DNA of 64,000 nt. It comes from Turnera subulata (Eukaryota > Streptophyta > Magnoliopsida > Malpighiales > Passifloraceae). The stretch spans positions 54,477 through 118,476 of the forward strand of contig JAKUCV010001307.1 in the NCBI GenBank assembly GCA_028386065.3, read 5' to 3'. How positions within the stretch are numbered: position 1 is the first letter of the stretch; each line of letters begins with the position of its first letter. The translations under genes and the position numbers were made by a program. The notes under the pieces are model-generated. The model made no database searches and was not told the DNA's origin. It saw nothing but the letters and a program-made list of their open reading frames with translations. Shown here one piece after another: positions 33,156-45,560 of this stretch.

Positions 33156-34519
33156 TGTTAAGTTGCCGAAAGTGCAGGTTTACATACAGAGAATGTAAAC
33201 AGGTTCTGTATTGTACTATCATTCATCATAGTGGAGAAACTCTCTCTGTTCTTGTCTGAGGACGTAGGCATCAATGGCTGAACCTCGTTAAATCCTTGTG
33301 TCTATTTCTTTTCTTTCTCGTTGAGTGCTTGATTGATTGTGAGAAATAACCACGATCTCTTAACAATTGGTAGCGGAGCCGAAGGTTCGGCTGGGACGGA
33401 ATGGTTTGCGACATGGTGATGTTCCCGTGGCTGCTGCCCCATATGGAACGAAGAGCGGTTGGGCTCTTAGACGAAGCTCGTGTTGGAGTTGTAAGGCGTG
33501 GCTCCGGATAAGAGTGGTATTGGCAGACTCAGACTCTTGAGTGGCTTTCCAGTTTGGGCCTAAGTGAAGTTTAGCTCTTGGAGCATCGGCAGACGCGTGC
33601 TCCTGGAACGGGCTTGATGGCAGAGTGGGCTCTTGGTGATGTTGCAAAAAGTTTCCGAAATGTTTCCATTGAAGGGGGAGTAGGCCCGATGATATCCAAT
33701 ATGGAAGAGTCTCACACTTGAGGGGGAGATTGTTGGGATGTAAGTGTGAGTGGTGAATCCCACATCAGACAGAAAGAGGCCAAGTGAGTAACATATAAGT
33801 GAAGTGGACCCATGTACCCAATACCTTGAGGTTTTGGGTTACTGAGTGGTGTTCTGGTCACGCGTATGGAACTCACTTGGGCCTCACGTGTTGTCTCTCT
33901 GGTTTTCGGGCGACTCCCGGTTCTTAACACGTAGTAGCGGAGCCGATGGTTCGGCTGGGACGGAATGGTTTGCGACATGGTGATGCTCCCGTGGATGCTG
34001 CCCCCACGTGGAACGAAGAGCGGTTGGGCTCTTGGACCAAGCTCGGTTGGAGTCGTAAGGCGTGGCCCCAGATAAGAGTGGTTTCGGGAGGCGCATGCTT
34101 CTGAGTGGCGCTTTGCTTTCCCGGCCTAAGTGAAGTTGTAAGTCGTGGCTCCCGATGGAATGAGCTCTTGGAGCATCGGCAGACGCGTGCTCCTGGAACA
34201 GGCTTGATGGCAGAGTGGGCTCTTGGTGATGTTGCAAAAAGTTTCCGAAATGTTTCCGTTGAAAGGGGAGTAGGCCCGATGATGTCCGATATGGAAAAGT
34301 CTCACACTTGAGGGGGAGATTGTTGGAATGTAAGTGTGAGTGGTGAATCCCACATCGGACAGAAAGAGGCCAAGTGAGTAACATATAAGTGAAGTGGACC
34401 CATGTACCCAATACCTTGAGGTTTTGGGTTATAGAGTGGTGTCCTGGTCACGCGTATGGAACTCACTTGGGCCTCGCGTGTTGTCTCCCTGGTTTTCGGG
34501 CTACTCCCGGTTCTCAACA
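33156..34519 (+). mobile_element. Tandem TRIM-type miniature LTR retrotransposon array
   Basis: Order: LTR-like 33156-33365 (TGTTAAG...CTTAACA), PBS 33368-33380 (TGGTAGCGGAGCC), internal 33366-33730, polypurine tract TTGAGGGGGAGA, LTR 33731-33929, PBS-like 33932-33944, internal 33930-34320, polypurine tract, LTR 34321-34519. The last two LTRs are both 199 bp and nearly identical (TGTTGGRATGTAAG...CAACA/TAACA). The two internal regions (365 and 391 bp) are clearly homologous, non-coding and lack gag or pol, which is the definition of a TRIM. The first LTR is of a different type from the other two. Confidence 0.8.
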
Positions 34520-34652
34520 AGCGAGGTGGAGGGATGGTGATGACAACCCATTCAAGATATGCCAGAAGTTTGTGCTCGCAACTGTGCAACAGAGAACGGC
34601 CACCGTGACCACCAGAGTGCAAGTGGTTTGGGAGGATTCGTGTTGGGACTAA
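34520..34652 (+). other. Short coding-like fragment after the TRIM array
   Basis: The frame reads PFKICQKFVLATVQQRTATV and VVWEDSC before a stop. It looks more protein-like than its surroundings and might be a displaced 3' piece of a host gene, perhaps of the F-box pseudogene upstream, but I cannot recognise it. Confidence 0.3.
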
Positions 34653-35648
34653 GAAAAGTTGTTATTTTATCCCAGTTGTAAGACAGACTCCACCTGATTT
34701 TATCTGCGGAACTTTGGAGGAAACCTTTGCCAAGAATCTCCACTGCGAATTCTCTCGTGTCCAAGATACTTCTACTACTGATTCTTGGCTTCTCTTTTGT
34801 GTCTGTTTCTGTAAGATGAAATCCATGACCCCTTGTATGAAACCCAAGGGAGATAGCACTTCATGACCGGTAGTATTGTTAGACCTCGGGAACTTTTAGA
34901 CTCCTGATTTGATTCCAAAAACAACACCGGGAATGATTAATAATCCAAGCTAAGCTTCATGATTCTACTACGCCTCCACGTAAGTCTCTTGCCCCTATCT
35001 ATATATATAGATAGATAGCCCATATCAAATTCTGCCTCTTGAAACAGAGTTTTATTCCCAAATTTGGCAGTGTAAATTAATGGCAAATTTACACCTATAG
35101 ATAGACCTTGCATCGTCTTGTTCAACCAAACTGTTGGGCCTATAAAAGATTCCGGCAACCTCTATTATATTTGGCAAATGAGTCCCCACTCTCATCCATG
35201 CACATTTGCTTGTAGACATACTCAAAACTTCGCTCTTAGGCTTCTGTACCTTTAGCCTATCCTCTTCTTCTATTTTTTCTTTTTCTTTTCATTTCCTTTC
35301 AACTCTTACCCTTGCGGGCTAGCAAGGCTAACTAATTGCTTCTTATATGGTTGGCATGCCGAGATTGAAGCCCTTCTATTGAAATGAATCAGTCTAATCC
35401 TGGTGCAGACTTTCTAGTTTCTGGATATACATAGATCATCATAAGTTATGCTTCACCTAGTTGAAAAGTTTAGTGCATAAAGGATTTGATATTTTATTCA
35501 GAAAGTGAAAATTGTCCCTAACCAATGTTTTTTTTTTTCTCATTTTTTACGGTTAAGAGTTTACAATTTTTTTTCCCAACAAATGATTATCTAGCACAAG
35601 CTCACTGACATACAATAAAGACTGAAGACTATATATATATATATTTGC
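34653..35648. other. Non-coding DNA
   Basis: No gene or element recognised. Simple repeats (TATA/GATA) occur at ~34997-35020 and TA repeats at ~35630. Confidence 0.5.
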
Positions 35649-35846
35649 TTTGGTAGTTTCGTAGAAAGAGATTTTTACTTGATTCTGTCAAAGAGTATGT
35701 TCGGCTTCATAGGCCTTCTATTTCGATTTTTCAAAAGCCACATATTAGTGGCCGTGGAGCTGAACGTTTGGTAAGACAGATTGGTTTTTGTCACTCCCCC
35801 CGGATGGAAGGCAATCGATTTTTAGGGGCATATGGGCTTTGTGGGG
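35649..35846 (+). pseudogene. LINE endonuclease fragment before the foldback element
   Basis: Readings such as GRGAERLVRQIGF and GIWALW match the endonuclease region of plant LINE ORF2. Sequence breaks at TTTGTGGGG (35838-35846), which resembles TTTTGTGAG (36974-36982) on the far side of the insert. Confidence 0.65.
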
Positions 35847-36973
35847 GACTAATCACATTTTTTATTTTTGTGTTTGTTGTTTTGGATATTTTTCATCCCT
35901 ATGTTACAAAATGAACACGTTCATCGCTATGTTACAAAATAGACATTTTTTAATCCTTGTATTTACGGTAAAGACTGTTTCATCGCTGTGTTGGACGTTA
36001 AAGTTGAAATTCATTCTTGTGTTGGATTTTGGCTTCTTTTTATCCCTCTGTTTCCTCTAGTTGGCCTACTTTGGTCCCTCTCGCTGAAATCCGGTGGAAA
36101 ACGCTGATGTGGCAAGTTTTTCGGCTCCACGTCAGCATATGTGGAATCCATTTGTCAAGTCGAACAAACAAATCGAACCGACTCGACCCGACCTATTCGC
36201 CCACCCAAAAAACCTATTTTGCAAATCCGGTTTGTTCATTTCTTTTTTCTATTTTTTTAAAATTAAATTCTTTGAAACTTTCATTGAATTAAAACTTTGT
36301 TAAAAAATAAAGTATACTAATTAAATAATAAATTATACTTTAATTAGTATAAGTTACTACTTTATTTTTGAAATAAATTTTGATTCAATGAAAGATTTTA
36401 AAGAAAGTAAATCATTATAAGGTATTATTTAATTAGTATAAATTATTATTATATTTTTTGAATTTTTTTATTTTAATAAGGTTTTAATGAAATTAAATTT
36501 TAGGGGAAAAAAGGAAAAAAAATAAAAAATAAGTATTTTTTGGGTAGGCAAACTGATCGGGTTGATTCGGTTGGCTTTGTTGGTTCGACCTCCCATGTGA
36601 GTTCCATATATATGCTGATGTGGTGCCCGAAAATTTACTACGTCAGCATTTTCCACCAGATTCCGGCGAGAGGGACCAGACTAGGCCAACTAAGGCAAAA
36701 AGAGGGATGAAAAGAAGTCAAAATCCAACACAGGGATTAATTCCAACTTTAGCGCCCACCATAGGGATGAAACAAGTCTTTAATCTATTAACTTTTCGAG
36801 ACATTTTTCATTTTTCTCCGATTTTTTTGCACAGAAAATGCTGATATGCCAATTGGAGTAAAATGAAAAATGTCTCAAAAATTCAACATAGGGATGAAAA
36901 ATATCTGTTTTGTAAAAGAGGGATGTAAATGTCCAAAACGACAAATACAAGGATGAAAAATATGATTAGAACA
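35847..36973. mobile_element. Foldback / MULE-like DNA element with long terminal inverted repeats
   Basis: The outer ~330-400 bases at each end are diverged inverted repeats: both sides, read inwards, contain CTAATCAYATTTTT, TTTTCATCC, GGACCARA/GGTCCCTCTCG and CTGATGTGG. The centre (~36240-36530) is also inverted-repetitive and AT-rich. No transposase is present. The 8-9-bp flanks TTTGTGGGG / TTTTGTGAG fit a Mutator-type target duplication. The LINE reading continues on both sides. Confidence 0.7.
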
Positions 36974-36982
36974 TTTTGTGAG

Positions 36983-39744
36983 ATGTAGGGGTGTGTTTTA
37001 TTTATGTACTCTTTAACCATCTCCAGTTTATTCATATGCAGGATTGTCTATGCCAGTCCTTGGGTTGGTCTGCATTGATAACTTTGGTCCAATCTTATAT
37101 CTCTCCGGGCCTCGGTTCAGGGTCCATGGTTGCTCTGTGGGGATTTCAACGTAGTTGTTAACTCTATTAAAGCTATGGGTAAAACCCCGAGGAGGGGATG
37201 TTGGCATTTTAATCACAGAGGAATGTGCTCTCATGGATTTAGGATACCATGGCTCAGCATTTACATTGCGTCGGAATCTCTCTTGGGTTTGGTTGGATAG
37301 AGCCCTTTATTACCAGACGTGGGTGGAGTATTTTATTAAGCCTGTATGCAATCACTTGCCTATGACGTATTTTGATCACTACCCATTACTTATTGACTTT
37401 TTTGTGCGAAAGGTACTGCCTCCTAGAGCAAACAAATTTTTTAAATTCCAAGCCTCTTGGATGACTCATGCGGGATTGGGGGATTTCATTAAAACTAGCT
37501 GGCGTACTGTTTGTCCTGCTAACATGGCCACAACTTCTATGGCAATCAAACTACGATATTGGAATTCCTTAGTGTTTGGTGACAGTTTGAAAAAGAAGAG
37601 GCATTTACTCTCACGAATTGCGGGATCCAAGAGAATCTGTCTATCCGTCATTCTGAATTCTTAGCAAGACCTGGAGATACAATTACAAGATGACCTGAAA
37701 GCAATTCTTCGGCAAGAGGAGTTACATCGGTTACAAAAATCTTGGGCCCAGTGGATTTCTCATGGCGATAGAAACAAGGCTTTTAAACATGCTAGTACTA
37801 TTGCTTGTCGTCGTTACAATCAAATTTGGGCCCTCAAGGATGATAATGGTTTGTGGTATACTGGTCCCTAAGTCTTGGAATAAATGGTTGTATCTCAGTT
37901 TAAGGCTATTTTTTTGAAGAAGTGGATCCACGACTTGAATTGCCTTTCGCCGATCGGTCCCTTACGCTGCTTCCTTCCTCTTTGGATCTTCCTGTGTCTG
38001 AGCTCTCTAACCAGGAGATCAAAGAAGCTTTGTTCGATATTGGTCTGTATAAGGCTCTTGGGTTGGATGGATTCCATGCAATTTTTTATCCATTTCAATG
38101 GCCTATGATTGCCGAACCTGTGTGCAGTTTTGTGAGGAAAATGTTTATAGTTGGGTGGAGCAATTTTATGAATGAAACTATCCTTGTGCCTATCCCTAAA
38201 GTTCCCACTCTAGAGCTTATGTCCTAGTTTTGCCTAATCGGCTTATGTATTGTCCCCTATAAGGTGCTCACCAAGTTGATCGTGAGCAGGCTCAAACCTA
38301 TCCTGGGTTCTTTGATTGTCCTTTCACAGTCTAATTTCATGCTTGGTAGGCATATTATAGATAATATTGTGGTAATTCAAAAGACTATTCATTCTATGCT
38401 CATTGAACTGAAAAAAGCAGGTTGAGTTGGCAGTTCATTCGCCATATCTTCCTTGATCCTTGGTTCCGAACTGCTCTAGTGGGTTGCATTATTCACTGGG
38501 TTGGAGGAACCAATATGTGAATTATGTGGAATGATATTCTTACGGAGGCTTTTGCTACGTCAAGAGGGGTTGACCAAGGTGATCTGCTCTTTCCATATTT
38601 ATTTGTGTCATGCATCGAGCGACAAAGCCATTTGATTAATATGGTGGTTTCGACCCAACACTGGCATCCTTTACTTATAATGGCCCACCTCTGTCCCATC
38701 TGTTCTTTGCGGATGACATGGTGTTCTTTTTGCTGAAGCCTCTCTTGACCAAGTTGTTTTTATCGGCAACTGCCTTTATACTTTTTGTATGGCTTCTGGG
38801 TTGGAGGTCAGTATCAGTAAGACAAGAATGCTTTTCTCTCCAAATGTTAATCGTGTTCGGCGGATTATATTGTCTCGCGTTGGGGTTCATTGAAACTGAT
38901 GACCTTGGCCAGTACTTTGGAATCCCAATTATTCACAAACGTGTAGGTAAGCAGACCTATGAATATGTCCTTGATAAGGTACGCACAGGGCTTTCTGGTT
39001 CGCAAGGTCGGCACCTGTCTATAGCTTGTCAAGTCACTTTGACCAAGTCTGTTTTAGCAGCATTGCCTATTTATACCATACAGACGTCTCGCTTTCTTGT
39101 GAGTATTATCCATGACATTGAAAAACAGTTTCATGCATTCATTTGGGGCTCTACGGATGAGCACTGCGAAATCTATTTGGTCAAATGGGAGTCATTTTGT
39201 CTTCTTAAAAGCCATGGTGGTCTGGGATTGGCCTTACAAAATGAAATTCTTCTTTCTAAACCTGATTGGGGTTTGATCACGAAACCTGATGCTTATGGGT
39301 TTCCATCCTGGAAGCTAAATACCTCCACAATGTTGATTTTATCCCCATGGATCTCTGGTGAATTCTTGCTCTACCCTATGGTGGGGTATAACTAAGTCAT
39401 GGAACTTGATTGTTCATGCTATTGAATCGATGCTAGGCAATGGCAGGATCCGCTTTTGGACTAATTTATAGGTTGAGGATGTAGGGTGTTTGGTTGACTA
39501 TGCATTGTCACCTATTTCAAAGGATGACTTGCGGGAAGTTGTGGCTAATTTCCTTTCTCCTTTGGGAGGGTAGGATTGGCCTAAATTTCATTATCTCCTC
39601 CCTGTTGGTATTTGTCTGAAAGTAGCTTCTACGATTTTCCTGTTATCAAAGGCTGAGGCAGATTCGATTTACCAGAAATATACAACTTCTGTGAGTTTTC
39701 TACTAGCACCGCCTATTATCGCCTTTTTTCTTCACATGAGGCTT
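36983..39744 (+). pseudogene. LINE ORF2: endonuclease C-terminus and RT, many frame breaks
   Basis: Fragments in all three plus frames: MDLGYHGSAFT near 37225 (endonuclease), SNQEIKEALFDIGLYKALGL near 38007 (RT start), LIVSRLKPILGS and GRHIIDNIVV near 38280-38370, RGVDQGDLLFPYLF near 38565, and the catalytic box FADDMVFF (38706-38729), which is intact. Downstream are IACQVTLTKSVLAALPIYT and FIWGS, typical of the region after RT. At least five frame changes or stops are present. Nothing here could make a working enzyme. Confidence 0.8.
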
Positions 39745-40005
39745 CTAATATGATAGCCTCATGCAAGTATACAAGGTATTGTAGCACACAAAGATCGTCT
39801 CACAAGGATCTTTGATAAATATTATAAATTGAGGGACTTATAATTATCTAAAAAATTGATTAATGAAGAGTATTTGAGTAAAAAAATTCAAAAGAAAAGG
39901 ACTGAAAGAAAATCAATAGTAATAAACACCTAGGATTTCATGAAATTCCTTGTCAAAATTTCCATGCAGTTAAGCGCAACATAGACAAGTAATGTTCTGT
40001 CACTA
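39745..40005. other. Small non-coding insert in the LINE
   Basis: The LINE reading is lost here. The insert begins with a GCAAGTATACAAGGTATTGT-type sequence and has A-rich runs; its style resembles 51150-51450 (GCAAGTGCACAGCATTGTTG), perhaps an LTR scrap. Boundaries are approximate. Confidence 0.4.
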
Positions 40006-40495
40006 CACAATCGGCTTAGAGTCCGCCAATTCCTTTGGTCATTGATTTGGAAGTGTCTTGGGTCACTTTGAGTCTGCCAATTCCTTTGGTTACTGGCCAA
40101 TAAGGCTCCGTTGACGAATACTCAACGGTACCAAGGACATTTTTACTCATCACCCTTGTGCCCAATTTGTAATGCTGATTCGAAAATTGTTTTCCACACT
40201 TTTCAGGATTATCCGTGGGCCCGGGATATTTGGTTGTGTCTGCCCGGAAGATTATCCTCAAACTTCTTTACATTCTCTAATCTTCAAGAATGGCTGGGGA
40301 CTATTGTTTCCAATTGGAAAGAGGTTTATAATTCAGTCTTGTTGGGTGTGCTCTCAGTGGTGACCTGCTAGAAGATATGGAAATGGTTCACTGCCTTTGT
40401 TTTTTATGAGGAAGATGCTCCCTTCAATCCAAGATCTTTTATCTTAGTGCTGGCCTTGAAAATTACTCAGTCTCATCAATACTTAAGTTCCCTTG
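40006..40495 (+). pseudogene. LINE zinc-binding region (zf-RVT type)
   Basis: Reads NTQRYQGHFYSSPLCPIC and VFHTFQDYPWARDIW, the Cys/His region that follows RT in plant LINE ORF2. A 21-bp phrase, GAGTCYGCCAATTCCTTTGGT, occurs twice (about 40019 and 40070), a local duplication. The copia element enters after CCTTG at 40491-40495. Confidence 0.75.
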
Positions 40496-42005
40496 TGTAA
40501 GTAACCAGGTCATGCAATCGGACAATCAAATGCAACTAAATGCGCAGCAGAAATCCCAGTACTCATGGAGGATCCATGTGAAATAGAGTAAACCGAATAA
40601 CAAAATAGATCATACCTGAAACGGTTGAGGTCTTTCACTCAACTGATGATCCGAATCAGCAAGAGCCGGACAACAATCCCGCCCTTCTACGGTATCCACA
40701 CGAACCGTGATAACTAGTTGGAATCGTCACACGATCACCAACCCAAGCACCCCCGAACTGATGTGCTAGCAGCAGGTTTTCGGAAGCTAGAGTTTGTGGT
40801 ATTTTTTTTCTTTTTCAAAGAAGGTGTGTAGTCTGAAAACTCAAGAACACTCAAGACTCTCTCAAGCTCTCTCCTCTGAAAATTTTCAGACTCAAAGTGA
40901 TGAAGACCAAAGCATAATCAGATTATGCTTAGTCTAATCCCACTCACAAAAGCAAGGGACAAAGTGGCCAACATGATTAGCTTTTAGCTAATGATGTCTC
41001 CACTAATGTCTTAATGGGATTACACATCACCATGCACTGATTATGGTTCAATGAATCAGTCATTTAGTGAACCAAACCAGCCCAAAACGACCCTGGCCCA
41101 ACCACGGTCCAACCACAAACCCAAACACCTGGTTCAACCATGGTCCAACCACGGTTCAACCACCAGCTCGAATCAACGGCTCTAAGTGTGTGACCCTGTA
41201 GGCACTTGTAACATCCGGCAATAATTGTAAAATCTCATTTACAATTATAAGCAAAGAGCGGCGTCTAGCAACACATCATTGCTACCCGAACGACAAGATC
41301 AGTACTGATTCATATGCCTCGCTAACATGTCATCGTCCCTTCGTCCCATCATCAAGATTAAACACGAGACATGGAATATGTCAATCTCGGTTTCTTGATC
41401 CTCGAGTTAACCGCGTAAAACGGATACCTATGATATCACCATATCATAATCCGAGCATGGCCATGCATTTCCGGTTCAACTCTATCGAGAAACCATCCGA
41501 TAATATACCTGTTATATGGGTTTGACGAATCCCCTCTGGATCAAACAAAACCCACTACACATTTATGATATACCCAATGATTACCCTTAAGTCCACCCAG
41601 TTACAGATGACTAGGAATAATATCAAAGTATACGACTCATATGTTGGGAACCTTGATGATCTCAGGTCTAAGGACAATACATATAAGAACCACTAATGAC
41701 AATCATATAACGTTCCATGTAGCGTTCTTATGTGGGTTGGTCCAGTCCACAAGTTCTCTAATTTGTACCTGTATGTAGAATTCATATCACATATAAATTC
41801 TCAACATACGCTAGTCTTAATTTATTATTACAACCCATCCATAATAATAATCGACTAAGGACATTTAAGAATATAAAATATTCTAGGGTTATAAATATGT
41901 GCAAGCGTTTATCTCATAAACGATATTTATTGGGATAACCTTAATGTGTATACATGACTATAAGCAATCATCCATTGATTGGCTTTTGGGCATATTACAC
42001 TAATA
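40496..42005 (-). repeat. 3' LTR of the copia element in the LINE (full length)
   Basis: Plus-strand start TGTAAGTAACC, end ATTACACTAATA. The polypurine tract AAGTGGGAGATT (minus strand) lies just inside at about 42006-42018. Holds repeats of GGTTCAACCA-like sequence near 41095-41165. Confidence 0.85.
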
Positions 42006-42069
42006 ATCTCCCACTTGCACTAAAGCCAATCATACATGTATCTAATACCAATGAATACAGCATGACCAT

Positions 42070-43690
42070 CATGCTTCCGCTGTGTGAGAGACTTAGTCAA
42101 CGGGTCTGTTACATTGTTCTTTGAAGGAACTTTGCACAGCCACAGTTGTAGAGTCGGTAACTATTCCCTGCTTGGAACTCTTCCAGCATACAGTACCACC
42201 TCCAAGACAAAAACACATAACCTGACTGCGATCTAAATTCATCCCTATCGGTTTGGAAGCTAGCATCTGTGTAACACTTTACAACAAGCTCATTCACGCT
42301 TCAGTAAACCAAAAATGCATCCTTCGTCCTTCTCAAGTACTTAAGGATGTTCTTAATCGCTATCTAGTGACTCTCACCGGGATCAGATTGGTATCTGCTT
42401 GTGACACTCAAAGCATAAGCGACATCCGGTCGAGTACATGGCATGGCATACATGATAGATCCTATTGCAGAAGCATAAGGAATCTTACTCATCCGCTCTC
42501 TCTCCTTAGATGTACTAGGACATTGACTCTTTGAGAGAGATATGCCATGTGACAAGGGCAAGAATCCTTTCTTGGAGTCTTGCATGCTAAACCTCTTTAG
42601 CACCTTGTCAATATACGTACTTTGACTTAGCCCGAGAAGCGTTTTGGATCTATCTCTATAGATCTTTATACCTAACACTTAGGCAGCTTCTCCTAAGTCC
42701 TTCATCGAGAAATTTTTCCTAACCAAACCTTTTCAGACTGTAGTGTCGGAATGTCATTCCCAATGAGTAGGATGTCGTTAACATACAACAACAAGAAAAC
42801 AATAGTGCTCCCACTAACCTTCTTGTAAACACATGGTTCATCTTCGTTCTTAATGAAACCAAACTCTTTGATCACTTCATTAAAACGAAGATTCCAACTC
42901 CTAGAAGCTTGCTTCAATCCATAAATGGATCTCTGCAACTTGCATACCATATTGGCATTCTTTGGATCGACAAAACCTTCAGGTTGTGTCATGTACACAT
43001 CCTGTAAAAGATTTCCGTTAAGGAAAGCGGTTTTGACATCCAATTGCCATATCTCATAATCATAGTATGCCGCTATAGCCAATAGTATCCATGTCGGTCT
43101 TTTTCTTAAAGACCCAGTTGCACCCTATTGGTTTTACCCCTTCAGGTGGATCAACCAAGGTCCATACCTTGTTTTGATACATGGATTCCATTCCCGAATT
43201 CATGGCTTCTAGCCACTTCTTAGAGTCCGGACCTGTAATGGCCTGCTGATAGGAAGTGGGCTCATCCTCATCTATGAGCATCACATCTCCAGTATGAGTC
43301 ATGAGAAATCCATATCTCTCAGGCTCATACCGAGTCCTATCCGACCTACGCGGTCCATGTGTTACAGGCACAAGATTCTCATCCACAACACCTTGTGGTT
43401 CCTGTCCTTGTTCCATCTTTGCCTCATTATCTCGAACTTCTTCGAGTTCTATTTTCCTCCCACTGATTCTTCTAGAAATAAATTCTCTTTCTAGAAAAAT
43501 AGCAGTTCGAGCAACAAACACTTTGTTCTCGGTGGGATTGTAGAAATAATACCCTTTAGTTTCCTTAGGGTATCCTACAAAGAGGCACTTGTCGCATTTA
43601 GGGCCGAGTTTATCTGATGCTTCACGTCTCACATAAGCCTCACAACCCCAAATTCTCATAAAAGACAAATTGGGACGCCTCCCAGTCCAT
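42070..43690 (-). pseudogene. copia RT and RNase H, inactivated
   Basis: From high to low coordinates: integrase C-terminus (MRIWGCEAYVRREASDKLG near 43665), linker, RT beginning WLEAMNSGMESM near 43225, then IWQLDVKTAFLNGNLLQDVY near 43050, LKQASRSWNLRF, and the catalytic box reading YVND (normally YVDD) near 42790-42779. After a frame break: LGIKIYRDRSK, YASAIGSIMYAM and RNase H CYTDASFQ near 42270. Three or more frame breaks are present. The Asp-to-Asn change alone would abolish polymerase activity. Confidence 0.85.
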
Positions 43691-43692
43691 AT

Positions 43693-44640
43693 CTAATATG
43701 GTGTCTTTTCGACGAATTTAGATGGAACACGGTTAAGTGTAAATGCAGCACTCAATAATACATGTCCCCAAAAAGAAGAAGGAAGGTCAGCTTGACTCAT
43801 CATCGAACGAACCATGTCTATCAAGGTTCTATTCCTCCTTTCGGATACACCATTCCATTTAGGCGTACCCGGTGGAGTGAGCTGTGATACTATACCACAC
43901 TTCTTTAGATGATCAAGAAATTCTCGGCCTAAGTATTCACCTCCTCGATCTGATCGAAGCATTTTAATGCTATTGCCGAGTTGATTCTGTACTTCATTCT
44001 TGAATTCTTTGAACTTTTCAAAGGATTCTGACTTGTGTTTCATTAGATACATATAGCCATATCTACTGAAATCAACAGTAAATGTAATGAAGTATTGAAA
44101 TCCACCTCTAGCTTGTGTCGACATAGGTCCGCATACATCACTATGTATAAGACCTAACAAGTCCGAAGCCCTTTCACCTTTACCAGCAAAAGGAGTCTTC
44201 GTCATCTTGCCTAACAAACAAGATTCACATGTCTCAAATGATTCAAAATCAAATGAGTCGAAGAGTCCATCTTTATGGAGTTTAGAAATACGAGTCTCGT
44301 TTATATGGCCCAATCGACAATGCCAAAGGTAAGATTCATTAGAATCGTTCATTCTAACCTTCTTCGTATTGACGTTATAGATTGCGGTTTCTAGGTTAAG
44401 AACATACAAGCCATTGCTTAAATATGCGCCACCATAATAAACATCATTGAAATAAATAGAACAACGATTGTCCTTTATTACAAATGAAAAACCTTTCTTG
44501 TCAAGACAAGACACAAAAATCAAATTCCTGCTTATGGTTGGCACATAATAACAATTGTCAAGTTCTAAACCAAACCACTCAGTAAGGTAAGATAGTAAGT
44601 TCCTACGGCTAATGTGGCAACTCTGCTCTATTTCCGACAC
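43693..44640 (-). pseudogene. copia integrase
   Basis: Contains the zinc-binding pattern WHCRLGH and CESCLLGK, and the catalytic core HSDVCGPM, SDRGGEYLG and the Glu in NGVSERRNRT. The frame is open for 315 codons but lacks its natural N-terminal connection to protease, which is in another frame. Confidence 0.85.
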
Positions 44641-44896
44641 GTAGGTCTATCTTACCCTTTGCGAATCTCTTACTCTTTCTCAGTTCCTTCACATTTACAC
44701 AAATGTGAGAACCACATCTGGTATCTAATACCCATGATGCTGAGATAGAGATATTAGCTTCTATAACGAAAATACCTGAAGCAGAAGTCTTACTTCCCTT
44801 CTGCTTCTTTACCTCTTCAAGGTAAACAGGACAGTTACGTTTCCAATGACCGGACTTCTTGCAATGGAAGCATTGAGTCTCCCTTTCAAACACCAC
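44609..44896 (-). pseudogene. copia zinc knuckle and protease with mutated active site
   Basis: CFHCKKSGHWKRNC (CX2CX4HX4C) is followed by a protease motif reading WVLDTRCGSHI: the catalytic Asp-Thr-Gly is Asp-Thr-Arg here, which would inactivate it. Confidence 0.8.
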
Positions 44897-45560
44897 CTTT
44901 GGGTTTCAGCACTTGTGAAGAATATGCACCAAACTTTTTGGCAAATTTCTTCACCTTGCCCTTACCCTTTCCCTTGCTACTTCCAGCCATCATAATGCTG
45001 TTGGATTTGTGTGCCTTCATCTGTTGCTCAGCTATTCCTAACATGTTGAGCAACTCAGATAAGGATTTGTCAAGATAATTTATATTGAAGTTTATGACAA
45101 ATTGGCTGTAACTATCCGACAACGATTGCAGGACTAGATCAACAGCCAACTCCTTTAGCAAAGGAAAACCAAGACCCTCAAGGCTCTCAATGTATCCAAT
45201 CATTTTGAGCGCATGAGGTCTTACGGGTGATGACTCAGCCATCTTGCATTGGAACAATGCCTTAGAGGTCTCTTACCTCTCAGGTGTTCGATCACATCGA
45301 ACGCCCCCAATTACTCATTTGCTTCTGAAGCTCAGAGTCCATGGTTATAAGCATAAGGCATGATGCATCCAATGCATCATCAAGATGCTTCTTGTAAGCA
45401 TCCCTTCCTGCCCTAGAAGCACTAGGCGCCGGTTCATTTGGAACAGGCCCTTCGAGGACATACAATTTATTTTTCTTGATTGAGAACTATCCTCAAATTA
45501 CGATACCAATTTAGGAAGTTATTCCCATTCAGCTTTTCCTTCTAAAGGACCGATCGCAGT
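44886..45560 (-). pseudogene. copia gag
   Basis: The frame 45257-44886 reads KMIGYIESLEGLGFPLLKEL and a Gly/Lys-rich basic tail before the knuckle. Gag-like N-terminal sequence (NLNGNNFLNWYRNLRIVL near 45530-45480) lies upstream with stops. Gag is therefore broken near its start. Confidence 0.75.

Noticed and set aside
34105..34411. Small ORFs on both strands in the TRIM region
   Set aside because: They lie in non-coding TRIM internal DNA, recur with the repeat and lack any domain.
34937..35158. 73-codon minus-strand ORF
   Set aside because: No similarity recognised and embedded in simple repeats; not enough support.
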